Assembly: GCF_000165485.1 (NCBI RefSeq)
Contig: NC_014623.1
Coordinates: forward strand, 3,801,501 to 3,865,500
Direction of reading: 5' to 3'
DNA length: 64,000 nt
From: Stigmatella aurantiaca DW4/3-1
GTDB taxonomy: Bacteria; Myxococcota; Myxococcia; Myxococcales; Myxococcaceae
The position numbers and the translations under genes are program-made. A model generated the notes under the pieces. It was not told the origin of the DNA, ran no database searches, and saw only the letters and a list, made by a program, of their open reading frames with translations. Every line of letters begins with the position of its first letter. The stretch's first letter is position 1. Below are positions 54,622-64,000 of the stretch, piece after piece.

Positions 54622-57174
54622 TTACTCACCCTCTCCCGTGTCAGGCTGGATGCGCAGCTGCTCCGGGGATTCGGGAGGAGGCGTTGACTCCTCTGAACCC
54701 GGGGGGGCGCTCGGAGCTTCCCGCACCGCCGGCCCGGGCGGGGGTGCCTGCGGGGCTCCGGGCGCTTGCTGGGGCGCCAGTCCGCCCCGCGGGGGCGGGT
54801 TGGTGGGGTTGGGGGCCGTGCGCTCCTCGGTGGGGCCGATCACCCGCTCGCCCACGCCGCCCGGGCCCCCATTCTCCGCCTTCATCTGCTCGCGCAGCAC
54901 CGTCTGGTTCATCCGCGACAGCGGGCCCGGCTTGCGGCTGAAGTCGATGGCCACGTCGTAGCCTGGCACCTGGCCGTAGAACTGCTCCACGAACTGCTGC
55001 CGCTCCTTCATCTTGCGCTCGAAGATGGTGCGGAAGTCGCTCTGGTTGCGGATGATGTAGGGCGTCAGGAACAGCAGCAGGTTCGTCTTCGTCTTGCGGC
55101 GGGTGGTCTCCCGGAACAGGTGACCCAGCAGGGGGATGTCGCCCAGGATGGGCACCTTGGAGACGCTCTCGATGGTGCGGTCCTGCATGATGCCGCCGAT
55201 GACCACCGTCTCCTGATCCTTGGCCACCACCGTCGTCTTCGCGCTGCGCTTCGAGGTGGTCGGGCCGAGCACGGGATCGCTGGAGGCGATCTCCTCGGTC
55301 TGCTCGGTGATGACCATGCGGATGAAGTCGCTCTCGTTGATCTGCGGCTTGACGGTGAGCTTCAGCTCCACGTTCTGGCGGGTGATGGGGGCGAAGGAGG
55401 AGCCCAGGCCGAGCAGCGCGCTGCTCAAACCGGTGTTGGTGCCGCCCGTGACGCCGCCGATGCCGCCGATGGTTCCACCCAGCGAGCCAGGGGAGAAGCC
55501 GGCCTGGAAGGGCACGTTCTGACCCACGGTGATTTCAGCCTCCTCGTTGTCGCTGGTGAGCAGGTGCGGGGTGGAGAGCACGTTCACGTCCGAGTTCTGC
55601 TGGAGCGCGTGCAGCACCACACCGAAGGCCGGCACGTCGATGCCCAGGTTCTTCAGCTCTGGAATGACGGGCCCCTGGAGGCCCGCGAGGAAGCCGCCCA
55701 GGTTGACCAGCGAGCCCAGGCTCAACGAGGGCGGTGCGCCCTGCTTGGTGTACTTGGTGCCCACGATGCCCGTCGCCGCGCCGTCGCTGGTGTCCAGCTT
55801 GTAGCCGGAGTGCAGGTTGATGCCGAACTCGGAGTTGCGGTCGAGGTTGACCTCCATGATGACGGCCTCGACGAAGACCTGGCGGCGCGGAATGTCGAGC
55901 TTCTCGATGACCCGGACGATGTTCTTGAAATCCGCCTGGCTGGCGACGATGACGAGCGAGTTGGTGGCCTTGTCGGCGGACACCTTCACCTCGCCAGAGA
56001 ACAGCTCGGCGGCCACGGCCGCGTTCTGGCGGGGAACGCCCGGCGGCTGCTGCTGGGCGGGGTTGCGGGGCCGGTTGGCGGTGCCCTGGGCCAGCGTCTG
56101 CAGCGTGCTGGCCAGCTCCTCGGAGTCCGCGTTCTCCAGCGGGTAGACGTTGATGCGTCCGCCGGAGTCCGTGGGGATGTCCACCTCCCGGACGATCTCC
56201 TGGATGCGGTCGAAGGCGCCCGGGCTGGCCACGATGATGAGCTTGTTGGTGCGCTCATCCGGGATGATCTGCGAGAGCGTCACCGGCCCCCCCGTGTCGC
56301 CCGAGCCCTGGGACATGTCGGGGGGCGGCATGCCCCCCGGGGTGGGGTTGCCGCCAAAGCCGCCCACGCGCTGGCCGGGGCGCCCCTTGGACTCGAACAG
56401 CTTCTGCACCGTGGAGGCGACTTCCTGGGCGCTGGCGTACTGCACCTGGATGATGCGCAGCTCGTCGCTGGAGGAGCGCGTGTCCAGCTGGTTGATGATG
56501 CGCTCCAGGCGGTGCATGTTGGAGCCCACGTCGTTGACGATGATGGTGTCCGGCGGGTACGGGATGGTGTCGCCATCCTTGGACACGAGCTGCTGGAGCA
56601 CGCCGCGCAGGGGCTCCACCTCGACGTACTGGATCCGGAACAGCTTCGTCACCATCTGCTCATTGGTGGTGTAGGGCGTGTCCGAGTCGATGATCGTCGG
56701 AATGGGGTTCTGCTTCGCCGAGCGCTTGTCGACGATCTTCAGGAAACGGCCGTGCGGGTAGACGGACAGCCCGTTGGCGTCCAAGGCCGCCAGGAAGGCG
56801 GCGTAGAACGAGTCCGCGTCCACCTCCACGCGGCCATTCTCGGGGCCGATGATGGAGATCTTCCCGCGCACGTTCTCCGGGAGGATGAACGTCTTGCAGG
56901 TGGCATCCGACACCGTCTGCACCAGCTTCTCGATGTCGACCTTGTCGAAGTAGATGCCATAGCGGGCGCGGCGCCGGGCCTCCTCGCAGCTGGGGGTGGC
57001 ACGCACGGTGGCGGAGGTGCCCTCGCTGCCCGGGGCCGTCGCCTGCGGGGCGATCTGCCGCTCCCCGGCGTTGTCGGGGTTGGTGTCTTGCGAGAGGGGG
57101 CGGCGCTGGGCCCAGGCGGGCGGGGTGGCCAGCACCAGGCACAGAAGGAGCGACCAGGACGGGAGCGTCTTCAT
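54622..57174 (-). CDS. gspD: Type II secretion secretin GspD
   Basis: An 850-aa outer-membrane secretin. After a signal peptide (WSLLLCLVLATPPAWA) come the N0 domain (YGIYFDKVDIEKLVQTVSD), N1 to N3 repeats with disordered inserts (one Gly/Pro-rich after KGRPGQRVGG; one near NRPRNPAQQQPPG), and the C-domain with secretin signature VELKLTVKPQINE. The gate loop region is Gly-rich (GGTIGGIGGVTGG). A long Pro/Gly/Glu tail (last about 90 residues) is probably flexible, possibly a pilotin site. It forms the outer-membrane exit for folded proteins. Confidence 0.96.
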   Translation of the reverse strand: MKTLPSWSLLLCLVLATPPAWAQRRPLSQDTNPDNAGERQIAPQATAPGSEGTSATVRATPSCEEARRRARYGIYFDKVDIEKLVQTVSDATCKTFILPENVRGKISIIGPENGRVEVDADSFYAAFLAALDANGLSVYPHGRFLKIVDKRSAKQNPIPTIIDSDTPYTTNEQMVTKLFRIQYVEVEPLRGVLQQLVSKDGDTIPYPPDTIIVNDVGSNMHRLERIINQLDTRSSSDELRIIQVQYASAQEVASTVQKLFESKGRPGQRVGGFGGNPTPGGMPPPDMSQGSGDTGGPVTLSQIIPDERTNKLIIVASPGAFDRIQEIVREVDIPTDSGGRINVYPLENADSEELASTLQTLAQGTANRPRNPAQQQPPGVPRQNAAVAAELFSGEVKVSADKATNSLVIVASQADFKNIVRVIEKLDIPRRQVFVEAVIMEVNLDRNSEFGINLHSGYKLDTSDGAATGIVGTKYTKQGAPPSLSLGSLVNLGGFLAGLQGPVIPELKNLGIDVPAFGVVLHALQQNSDVNVLSTPHLLTSDNEEAEITVGQNVPFQAGFSPGSLGGTIGGIGGVTGGTNTGLSSALLGLGSSFAPITRQNVELKLTVKPQINESDFIRMVITEQTEEIASSDPVLGPTTSKRSAKTTVVAKDQETVVIGGIMQDRTIESVSKVPILGDIPLLGHLFRETTRRKTKTNLLLFLTPYIIRNQSDFRTIFERKMKERQQFVEQFYGQVPGYDVAIDFSRKPGPLSRMNQTVLREQMKAENGGPGGVGERVIGPTEERTAPNPTNPPPRGGLAPQQAPGAPQAPPPGPAVREAPSAPPGSEESTPPPESPEQLRIQPDTGEGE

Positions 57175-57201
57175 TGGCAGGAAGGGCGTGCGCTGCGGGG
57201 G

Positions 57202-58128
57202 TTAACGGACGTTGTACGTCTTGCGGATCGGCGCTCCGTTGCGCTCGATCTCGATCTCGATGCGGCCGGCTTCCTTCAGCTTCGAGTAGACCTCCAGGGC
57301 CTTCTCGGGGCTGTTCAGCTCGAAGCCATTGATGCGGCGGATGACGTCGCCGTTCTGGACGCCGATCTTCGAATAGATGGAGTCCGGACGGATGGAGAAG
57401 AGCTTGAAGCCCTGGGCCTGGCCATCCTTGAAGGCCGGCACGATGCGCGCCTGCATGGCCACCTCGTTGAGGTTGGACAGGGTGCGATCAATCTCCGTGC
57501 GGGGAACTTCATACTCGTTCTCCCCGGTGGAGCGGATGCCGGAGCCCAGGCCGCTGCTGGGCGGCCCCGCGGGGCGCGCCTCGGCCACGGGCGGAGGCGT
57601 GTAGGCGGGCACGGGCGCGGTGCCATCTCCCGGCTGCCCGTCGATGAACTCCCGGCGGCCGTTGTTGATGATGATGACGCGCTCGCGAAGGATGTCCGTC
57701 ACCTCGGCGCCCTGGATGCGGTCGCCAACCATGTACGTCTGCGAGCGCTGGGTGCTCATGTCCTGGACCGAGGCGAAGGACCAGAGCTTGTCGGCGGCCA
57801 CCAGTGTGCCCAGCAGCTTCACCCTCAGGCCGCTCTTGACGGGCTCCGCGTTCTCATCCACGGCCGGGGACGTGGTGGGCTCCTGCACGGCCACTTCGGG
57901 TTCGGGGATCTTGATGCCGGTCAGCCGCGACAGGGTCTCTATGTCCAGCACGGCCTGCTGATCGGCCGCGTGGGGACGCTGCGGCGCGCGGGCCACCTGC
58001 TCCGAGCCGAGGCCGGGCGCAATGGCGGATTCCACGAACAGGTTCGCCGTGCGCGCCACCATCCAGGCGACGAGCAGGATGAACACCAGGTTCACGGTCC
58101 AGAAGTATTTGCGAAAGAAGAGTTCCAT
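57202..58128 (-). CDS. gspC: Type II secretion protein GspC
   Basis: A 308-aa inner-membrane protein. The start at 58128 (MELFFRKYFW) is fixed by the sigma-54 promoter upstream: an in-frame ATG at 58167 would fall inside it. Layout: one helix (TVNLVFILLVAWMVA), the homology region (KLLGTLVAADKLWSFASVQD), a Pro-rich linker and a C-terminal PDZ domain (FSIRPDSIYSKIGVQNGDVI). GspC links the inner platform to GspD and helps choose substrates. First gene of the secretion operon. Confidence 0.93.
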   Translation of the reverse strand: MELFFRKYFWTVNLVFILLVAWMVARTANLFVESAIAPGLGSEQVARAPQRPHAADQQAVLDIETLSRLTGIKIPEPEVAVQEPTTSPAVDENAEPVKSGLRVKLLGTLVAADKLWSFASVQDMSTQRSQTYMVGDRIQGAEVTDILRERVIIINNGRREFIDGQPGDGTAPVPAYTPPPVAEARPAGPPSSGLGSGIRSTGENEYEVPRTEIDRTLSNLNEVAMQARIVPAFKDGQAQGFKLFSIRPDSIYSKIGVQNGDVIRRINGFELNSPEKALEVYSKLKEAGRIEIEIERNGAPIRKTYNVR

Positions 58129-58157
58129 CACGCGTCCAGAAGGGCTGCCCGTCATTG

Positions 58158-58173
58158 AGCAAGCCAAGTGCCA
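58158..58173 (-). promoter_or_regulatory. Sigma-54 (-24/-12) promoter of the T2SS operon
   Basis: The minus strand reads TGGCACTTGGCTTGCT, matching TGGCAC-N5-TTGCW exactly. A transcription start about 12 bases on (near 58147) leaves a leader of about 20 bases before gspC. Activity needs an enhancer-binding protein; an NtrC-type gene is directly upstream. Confidence 0.85.
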
Positions 58174-58276
58174 CCCCTGGGGCGGCGTGAAACCGGTGGG
58201 CTACGGCCAAGTCCGCGAAATTATTCCGAGAGCAGGCCCTCGCTGGCCCAAGGGAGCAAGCGGTGGGGAAGGCGTG

Positions 58277-58287
58277 GACAATTTGTC
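58277..58287 (-). promoter_or_regulatory. Candidate enhancer dyad for the gspC promoter
   Basis: GACAATTTGTC is a near-perfect dyad (arms GACAA and TTGTC) about 105 bases upstream of the -24 element, a usual distance for sigma-54 enhancer sites. Only one clear copy is seen, so this is tentative. Confidence 0.35.
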
Positions 58288-58318
58288 AAAGCCCGGAGGG
58301 GCGCCGCATGACGGGCTG

Positions 58319-59737
<1,419 letters not shown>

Positions 59738-59797
59738 GGATGGAAGGCCTCTTAACACGGCCTTGCAATCCTTATTCCCACGGTGCCTTCCCGGAGG

Positions 59798-61147
59798 CTA
59801 CAGCCCGAACGGGTAGGTGTCGGGTGCGTCCTCCTCTTCGTGTCCGGCGTCCGCGTCCAGGGGCTGGAGGGCCCATGTCTCGTCGCAATGCACCACCGCG
59901 TCGAATTGCGCGGGCAAGTCCGCCAGGAAGTAGTGGCTCCAGCGCTCCGTCCGGGGCGCGTACACCACGCCGATCGCGCGCTCCAGCCGGCGCTCGCGCA
60001 GGCCCAGAGCGGCCTCGCCCAGGTCTTCCATGCGCAGCAAGAAGCGCGCGATGTCCACCTCGTGGAACAGGTGCTCGTAGCTGCCCGGCAGCGCGGGGCG
60101 GATCCGGCGGCGCAAACCCGGCCCATCCCATTGCTTCGCCGCGATGACGGTCCCCGTGTATGTGCTGAAGCCCACGTTGTAGGTGGCCTTGCCGTGCCGC
60201 TGCCGCAGGAGCTGCCCCAGGTTCAGCTCGCCCTGTTCCCCCAGTTGGGTGGCCCGCGCGTCCCCCAGGTGCGAGTTGTGCGCCCACACCACCATTCTCG
60301 CGGGCTGGCCCGTCTTCCGGGACAGGTGCTGCGCCAGCGCATCCACCGCATCCGCCATGTGCGTGTCCCGCAGGTTCCAGCTGTCATGGCGGCCTGCGAA
60401 CATCGTCCGGTAGTAGGCCTCTGCGTTCCGTGCCAGCCGTGCGTTCTGCTCGGCGAAGAAGCGCGCGTCCTCATCCCACGCGCCGTGGGGGCTGCGTTGT
60501 TGCAACTCCAGGAGTTGCGCCACGGCCTCTTCTTCGCAAGGGCTGGCATGGCCATAAGCCGTGGCATGGCCGTAGTGCTGCGGATCCTCGCCGAAGTGAT
60601 CGAAGCACGCGTAGCGCTGCCGGGCCCGCTCAGCCGCCTCGGGATCCACCTTCTCCAGGTAGTCCACCACCGCGCGCATCGAAGTATGCAGGCTGTAGAG
60701 GTCCAATCCGTAGAAGCCCGCCCGGCGCTCCGAGGGTTGAGAGGCGTTGTGCGCCCGCATCCAACGCACCAACTCCGCCACTTCCTGATTGCGCCACATC
60801 CACCGGGGGAAGCGCTGGAAGTCTCCCAAGGCCCCCTCCACCTCCGGGTCGTCCCCCTCTGCCTGGACGAAGGCGTTGACCCGGAGCGCGTCTGGCCAGT
60901 CCGCCTCCACCGCCACCGCCGTGAAGCCATGCTCGGCGATCAGCCGGCGGGTGAGTGCCGCACGCATCGCATAGAAGTCGTGGGTTCCGTGCGTCGCCTC
61001 CCCCAAAAGGACGAAGCGCGCCTCGCCGATGCCTTCCACCAGCGCATCCAAATCCGAGGCTGCCCCGGTCAGTGGCACGGCCGCCGAGCGCACTCCGTTC
61101 AACAACGCCTGGGAAATGCTTGGCTTGTCGTTCAAGAGGGAGCCCAT
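59798..61147 (-). CDS. Erythromycin esterase family protein
   Basis: A 449-aa protein without signal peptide. The active-site motifs of the EreA/succinoglycan-biosynthesis family are present: LLGEATHGTHDFY (Glu50, His53, His56), VEADWPDALRVNAF, and WAHNSHLGD with its His. The family includes macrolide lactone esterases, but many members act on other substrates, so antibiotic resistance is not proven. RBS before 61147 is weak. It lies 106 bases after the oxidoreductase gene on the same strand, with a short frame between. Confidence 0.9.
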   Translation of the reverse strand: MGSLLNDKPSISQALLNGVRSAAVPLTGAASDLDALVEGIGEARFVLLGEATHGTHDFYAMRAALTRRLIAEHGFTAVAVEADWPDALRVNAFVQAEGDDPEVEGALGDFQRFPRWMWRNQEVAELVRWMRAHNASQPSERRAGFYGLDLYSLHTSMRAVVDYLEKVDPEAAERARQRYACFDHFGEDPQHYGHATAYGHASPCEEEAVAQLLELQQRSPHGAWDEDARFFAEQNARLARNAEAYYRTMFAGRHDSWNLRDTHMADAVDALAQHLSRKTGQPARMVVWAHNSHLGDARATQLGEQGELNLGQLLRQRHGKATYNVGFSTYTGTVIAAKQWDGPGLRRRIRPALPGSYEHLFHEVDIARFLLRMEDLGEAALGLRERRLERAIGVVYAPRTERWSHYFLADLPAQFDAVVHCDETWALQPLDADAGHEEEDAPDTYPFGL

Positions 61148-61257
61148 GCCGGTAAAATGATCAGGCGTCCCAAGGCCGCCCAGTCATCGATCCGCAGCAG
61201 GCTCTTGTCCAGGCAGGCAGACAGGGGCTGGCTCAGGATCGTCTGTTCCTGGGTCAT
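61132..61257 (-). CDS. Possible 41-aa peptide coupled to the oxidoreductase gene
   Basis: The ATG overlaps the upstream stop as ATGA and the frame runs 41 codons (MTQEQTILSQPLSACLDKSL, ending LIILPAWAPS), overlapping the erythromycin-esterase start by 16 bases. The overlap suggests coupled translation, but there is no independent RBS and no recognised family. It could be a leader peptide or chance. Confidence 0.25.
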   Translation of the reverse strand: MTQEQTILSQPLSACLDKSLLRIDDWAALGRLIILPAWAPS

Positions 61258-61904
61258 TCGCGCTTGAGGAGTTTGAAGGCGATTTGGCGGCCCTGGCCGC
61301 CCTTCACGGCCAGGTGAATCCACAGGACCGCCAGGCTCTCGAGCAGCGCGGCATTGCGCAGGGGGCCCGCATCCACGGGCGTGAAGCCTGCCTTCGTGGC
61401 GATGGATGACACCAGCGCCTTGGCCTCCGCGTCATCGCTGGCGAGCTGCACATCCACCGAGGTGCCTCCCACGGAGGGGTTGAGGTGGAACTCGGAACCG
61501 AAAGTGGAAAAGCCCTTCACGACACGCCACCCGGGGAAGGCCGTGGCCAGCATCGCCGCGGTGGAGCCCTCGGCCGGGGAGGCCAGCTTGGGTCCGTCGC
61601 TGCCCCAGGCGACCGGGTTGGTGCAGTCCACCAAGATCTTGCCCTTCACCTCGCCCAGGGAACGCACCGCCTCCCGGGCTGCCTCTCCCGGCACCGCGAG
61701 GAAGACGATGTCCGCCCATTGCGCCGCGGCGGAGACATGGATTGCCTCGGCGCGGCCCTGGCACTTCTTGAGGAGTTCGTCCGAGACGCCGGAGCCCTCC
61801 CGGACACCAAAGCGGATGGAATAGCCGTGACCAGCGAGGTTGATGCCCAGGCTGGCGCCGACATTGCCGGCACCGATGATGGCGATCTTGGACGTCTGGC
61901 TCAT
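61254..61904 (-). CDS. NADPH-dependent F420 reductase-like oxidoreductase
   Basis: A 216-aa protein with the Rossmann nucleotide motif at the N-terminus (IAIIGAGNVGASLGINLAG), then SAAAQWADIVFLAVPG and ILVDCTNPV, as in the F420H2:NADP+ oxidoreductase-like family. The C-terminal part is short and helical. Many family members bind NADP and act on other substrates, so F420 use is not certain. Divergent from a LysR-type regulator that probably controls it through the operator between them. Confidence 0.88.
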   Translation of the reverse strand: MSQTSKIAIIGAGNVGASLGINLAGHGYSIRFGVREGSGVSDELLKKCQGRAEAIHVSAAAQWADIVFLAVPGEAAREAVRSLGEVKGKILVDCTNPVAWGSDGPKLASPAEGSTAAMLATAFPGWRVVKGFSTFGSEFHLNPSVGGTSVDVQLASDDAEAKALVSSIATKAGFTPVDAGPLRNAALLESLAVLWIHLAVKGGQGRQIAFKLLKRE

Positions 61905-61925
61905 GGGGATGTCCTTGGGGGGAGC

Positions 61926-61979
61926 GGTTGAATGGGCACAACCCTACCTGCCCGGAACGTCCTGTGAGCTGCAGGGTTG
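61926..61979. promoter_or_regulatory. LysR-type operator between divergent genes
   Basis: GGTTG (61926-61930) and CAACC (61939-61943) form an 8-base-spaced inverted repeat of T-N11-A type; AGGGTTG (61973-61979) repeats the half-site again, inverted to CAACCCT at 61939. Three half-sites in an 86-base divergent gap fit LysR binding. Confidence 0.5.
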
Positions 61980-61990
61980 GCATGGGATAC

Positions 61991-62932
61991 ATGCACCCTG
62001 TGCAGCTCTCCTCCATCGATACCAATCTCCTCGTGGTCCTGGATGCCCTCCTTCAAGAGGGGCATGTGGGCCGCGCGTCCAAGCGGGTGGCGCTCAGCCC
62101 GTCGGCCACCAGTCACGCCTTGGCGCGCCTGCGCGAGCTGCTGGGGGATGAACTGCTGGTCCGCGCCGGACGCCAGCTCGTGCTCACCCCGAGGGCCATC
62201 GCACTGGCCCCTCAGGTGCGTCAACTCATGGAGCAGATGGAGCGCATCCTCCGGCCCGCGGAGAGCTTCCACCCCGCGAAGCTGGAGCACACCTTTCGCG
62301 TGCTCACCACGGATCACATCGAGTTCGTGCTTCTGCGGCCTCTGGATCGCTTCCTGACGGACGAGGCACCCAGGGTCATTCTCCACAACCGGCCCATGGT
62401 TCCGGACGCGGTGGAGGAGCTGCGGGGGGGGCGGGCGGATCTCGCCTTCGGGGTGTTCACCGATCTGCCGGACGACATCTCCAGCCAGGAACTCTTCAAG
62501 GATCGGTTCGTCACGCTCGTGCGTGAGGGCCACCCGGTGCTTGCCCGGCCCTTGACGCTCAAGCGGTTCGCCGAGCTCGATCATGTCCTGGTCGCCCCGC
62601 GCGGTACGGCCACCTCGCGCATGGACCTCTTGCTGGCGGAGCGGAACCTGAAGCGGCGCGTGGTGCGGACGCTGGGCTCCTTCCTCTCCGCCCCCTTCTT
62701 CGTGGCCCAGTCGGACCATGCGGTCACCCTGTCGGCTCGCATCGCGGATGCATTGGCGCCCCTGCTGGGGCTTCGCGTGCTGGAGCCCCCCATCGCCTAC
62801 GAGTACACGCTGACGCAGATCTGGCACCGCCGGTGGGACGCGGATCCCGCCCATGCCTGGTTGCGCCAGCTCACCGCACGCGTGGCCTCGGGGTTGCCAG
62901 CCCTGCGGCCGAAGGCCGCGAAGCTTCCCTGA
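61991..62932 (+). CDS. LysR-family transcription regulator
   Basis: A 313-aa regulator. The start at 61991 gives the usual N-terminus just before the helix-turn-helix (IDTNLLVVLDALLQEGHVGRASKRVALSPSATSHALARL); 61982 is possible too. The effector-binding half has the periplasmic-binding-protein fold with TFRVLTTDHIEFVLLRP and DLAFGVFTDLPDD. This branch resembles NodD/NahR/LinR-type activators for aromatic ligands, from motif feel only. It should act on the divergent oxidoreductase gene and on itself. Confidence 0.93.
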   Translation: MHPVQLSSIDTNLLVVLDALLQEGHVGRASKRVALSPSATSHALARLRELLGDELLVRAGRQLVLTPRAIALAPQVRQLMEQMERILRPAESFHPAKLEHTFRVLTTDHIEFVLLRPLDRFLTDEAPRVILHNRPMVPDAVEELRGGRADLAFGVFTDLPDDISSQELFKDRFVTLVREGHPVLARPLTLKRFAELDHVLVAPRGTATSRMDLLLAERNLKRRVVRTLGSFLSAPFFVAQSDHAVTLSARIADALAPLLGLRVLEPPIAYEYTLTQIWHRRWDADPAHAWLRQLTARVASGLPALRPKAAKLP

Positions 62933-62938
62933 AGGCCG

Positions 62939-62954
62939 CACGGCCCGGGCCGTG
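62939..62954. terminator. 16-bp palindrome between convergent genes
   Basis: CACGGCCCGGGCCGTG is a perfect palindrome exactly filling the gap between the LysR gene stop and the DUF2000 gene stop. It could fold in both transcripts; there is no U tract. Confidence 0.45.
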
Positions 62955-63371
62955 TCACTTGTGGAGCGCCAGCCCCTTCACCGCCTTGTCGATCTGTTTC
63001 CGGTCGCCACGGAGCGCGAGGCCCACCAGATCGAGATCCTCCGGGTTCTCGGCCCGGAACACCGTGCGGTTCGCCTCATCGTTTCCTGTTGCGAACATGG
63101 CGCCGACATAGACCGCGGCGGTCAGTCCGCGTTCGAGTGCCGCCCGGTGCGCGCCCTGGAGTTGCGCCCGTGAGGCGCCGAAGACGAGCATGGGCTGGCC
63201 GAGCATCCGGCTGTAGCGCCGCCCCGCGGCATCCTCATAGGGCTCACCGAGGGCCTCGGGGGCCGAGGCGGTGATGCCAGAGGCCAGAAAGGCGGTGACA
63301 TTCAGCTTCTGCCAACCGGCGAGATCCTCTCGCACGATGAGGGCGATCTTGGTCGTGAACATCTCGGGCAT
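62955..63371 (-). CDS. DUF2000 family protein
   Basis: A 138-aa cytoplasmic protein. GGAGAG precedes the ATG. The N-terminus KIALIVREDLAGWQKLNVTAFLASGI is typical of DUF2000, a small alpha/beta family related in fold to peptidyl-tRNA hydrolase 2; YVGAMFATGNDEANR follows in the second half. No function is known. The AraC-type gene lies 27 bases upstream on the same strand, so the pair is probably one unit. Confidence 0.85.
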   Translation of the reverse strand: MPEMFTTKIALIVREDLAGWQKLNVTAFLASGITASAPEALGEPYEDAAGRRYSRMLGQPMLVFGASRAQLQGAHRAALERGLTAAVYVGAMFATGNDEANRTVFRAENPEDLDLVGLALRGDRKQIDKAVKGLALHK

Positions 63372-63398
63372 GGTGCTCTCCGCTGTGGAGGCCCATGC

Positions 63399-64000
63399 TC
63401 AGCGAAGGCGGTTCTGTCCGTCTGGAACGTTTGTGCACATGGCGCGGTAGGCTGCGGGCGTCAAACCGAACGCTCGGCGGAACCAGCGGCCCAGGTGACT
63501 CTGGTCGGCAAAGCCCACGGTGGCCGCGACGTCCGCGGGAGCCTCGCCCGCCGCGAGCCGTCGGCGTGCGGCGGCCAGGCGGAGCTGGACGAGGTAGGCA
63601 TGCGGTGGCAGCCCATACGCCGCGCGAAAAGCCCGCGACAGTTGGAAGCGGTCCGCGCCGCAGCGTTGGGACAGCTCGTCGAGTCCGAGGTCTTGCTCCA
63701 GCCGCTCATGCAGCAGGTCGCGGGCCCGGCGGGCGGCGCGGGCGGCCGCCTCGCCCATCCTCGTCATCACGGACGCACCGATGAGCGGATTGAGCGCCGC
63801 GGCCAGCCCATCCAGCGCTTCATCTCGTGCGAGCCGGGACTCCGGCGCGTGCAGTCTCCAGAACGCCCGGCGGATGGCGGCCGCGAGCCGGGGTTCGTCA
63901 TGGAGCGTGGCACTGAATCCGACAGGGTGGGCTGGGAAGCGGCCGTCCGCCGCCCGGGCGCAAGTCTCGGCGAGCCAGGACGGTGTCAGGTAGAGCATCG
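63399..64000 (-). CDS. AraC-family transcription regulator, cut by window end
   Basis: The C-terminal 200 or so residues of an AraC-type regulator; the frame is open to the window edge, and the first Met visible (YLTPSWLAET region) is inside the sensor domain, so the true start lies beyond base 64000. The DNA-binding part has both helix-turn-helix motifs (LGLDELSQRCGADRFQLSRAF and PADVAATVGFADQSHLGRWFRRAFG, ending PAAYR). It probably controls the DUF2000 gene and unseen genes to the right. Ligand unknown. Confidence 0.9.
   Translation of the reverse strand, partial: MLYLTPSWLAETCARAADGRFPAHPVGFSATLHDEPRLAAAIRRAFWRLHAPESRLARDEALDGLAAALNPLIGASVMTRMGEAAARAARRARDLLHERLEQDLGLDELSQRCGADRFQLSRAFRAAYGLPPHAYLVQLRLAAARRRLAAGEAPADVAATVGFADQSHLGRWFRRAFGLTPAAYRAMCTNVPDGQNRLR

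Noticed and set aside
54766-58158. A 1130-codon open frame on the + strand opposite gspD and gspC
   Set aside because: Shadow frame with low-complexity composition; the minus strand encodes clear secretin and GspC domains.
58129-58167. Longer GspC start at 58167
   Set aside because: Would place the first codons inside the sigma-54 promoter; the start at 58128 gives the normal GspC N-terminus.

Overview
The window is high-GC, densely coded DNA that most resembles a fruiting myxobacterium (Myxococcota; a Stigmatella/Archangium/Myxococcus-like genome is my inference). The reasons are a lipoprotein toxin cassette laid out like the myxobacterial sitBAI loci, a complete type II secretion operon in gspC-to-gspN order flanked by sigma-54 activators (one with FHA domains), many secreted hydrolases and lipoproteins, and strong G/C preference at third codon positions. 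I saw no rRNA, tRNA, CRISPR array, insertion sequence or prophage.

Layout. 1-8.2 kb: a large surface lipoprotein with five EF-hand-like modules and three C-terminal beta domains; a divergent three-gene cassette read as outer-membrane accessory protein, lipoprotein toxin and immunity protein; then two tandem small secreted SH3-like proteins. 8.2-21.5 kb: a bacterial alpha-2-macroglobulin and an mdtABC/tolC-type RND efflux operon with two paralogous pumps. 21.5-32.5 kb: metallophosphoesterase, aldo/keto reductase, a double-kinase hybrid sensor, an M50-type membrane protease, an S46 dipeptidyl-peptidase and several small secreted proteins. 32.5-41.8 kb: a broken AAA-ATPase gene; a three-gene set of envelope hydrolases (GH3, SGNH, penicillin-binding-like serine hydrolase); a CAP-domain lipoprotein; a POT peptide transporter; a glutathione S-transferase; and an ECF sigma factor.

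41.9-59.7 kb is the centrepiece: a leftward operon gspC-D-E-F-(48-aa membrane protein)-G-(GspG-like anchored protein)-H-I-J-K-L-M-N, followed by an FHA-containing sigma-54 activator. A consensus -24/-12 promoter lies just before gspC, and an NtrC-type response-regulator gene lies directly upstream, so the operon carries its own probable activator. The prepilin peptidase (GspO/PilD) is not here and must be elsewhere. The operon has three non-standard parts: the 48-aa protein, the anchored GspG relative, and a GspI about twice normal length.

59.8-64 kb: an erythromycin-esterase-family protein, an F420-reductase-like oxidoreductase with a divergent LysR regulator and an inverted-repeat operator, a DUF2000 protein, and an AraC-type regulator cut by the window end.

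Functional theme: envelope and extracellular chemistry, meaning export (T2SS), efflux (RND), secreted proteases and cell-wall hydrolases, protease defence (alpha-2-macroglobulin) and probable kin-competition toxins. Where several starts were possible I chose by ribosome-binding site, start/stop overlap or signal peptide, and say so. All assignments come from reading motifs; no database search was run.
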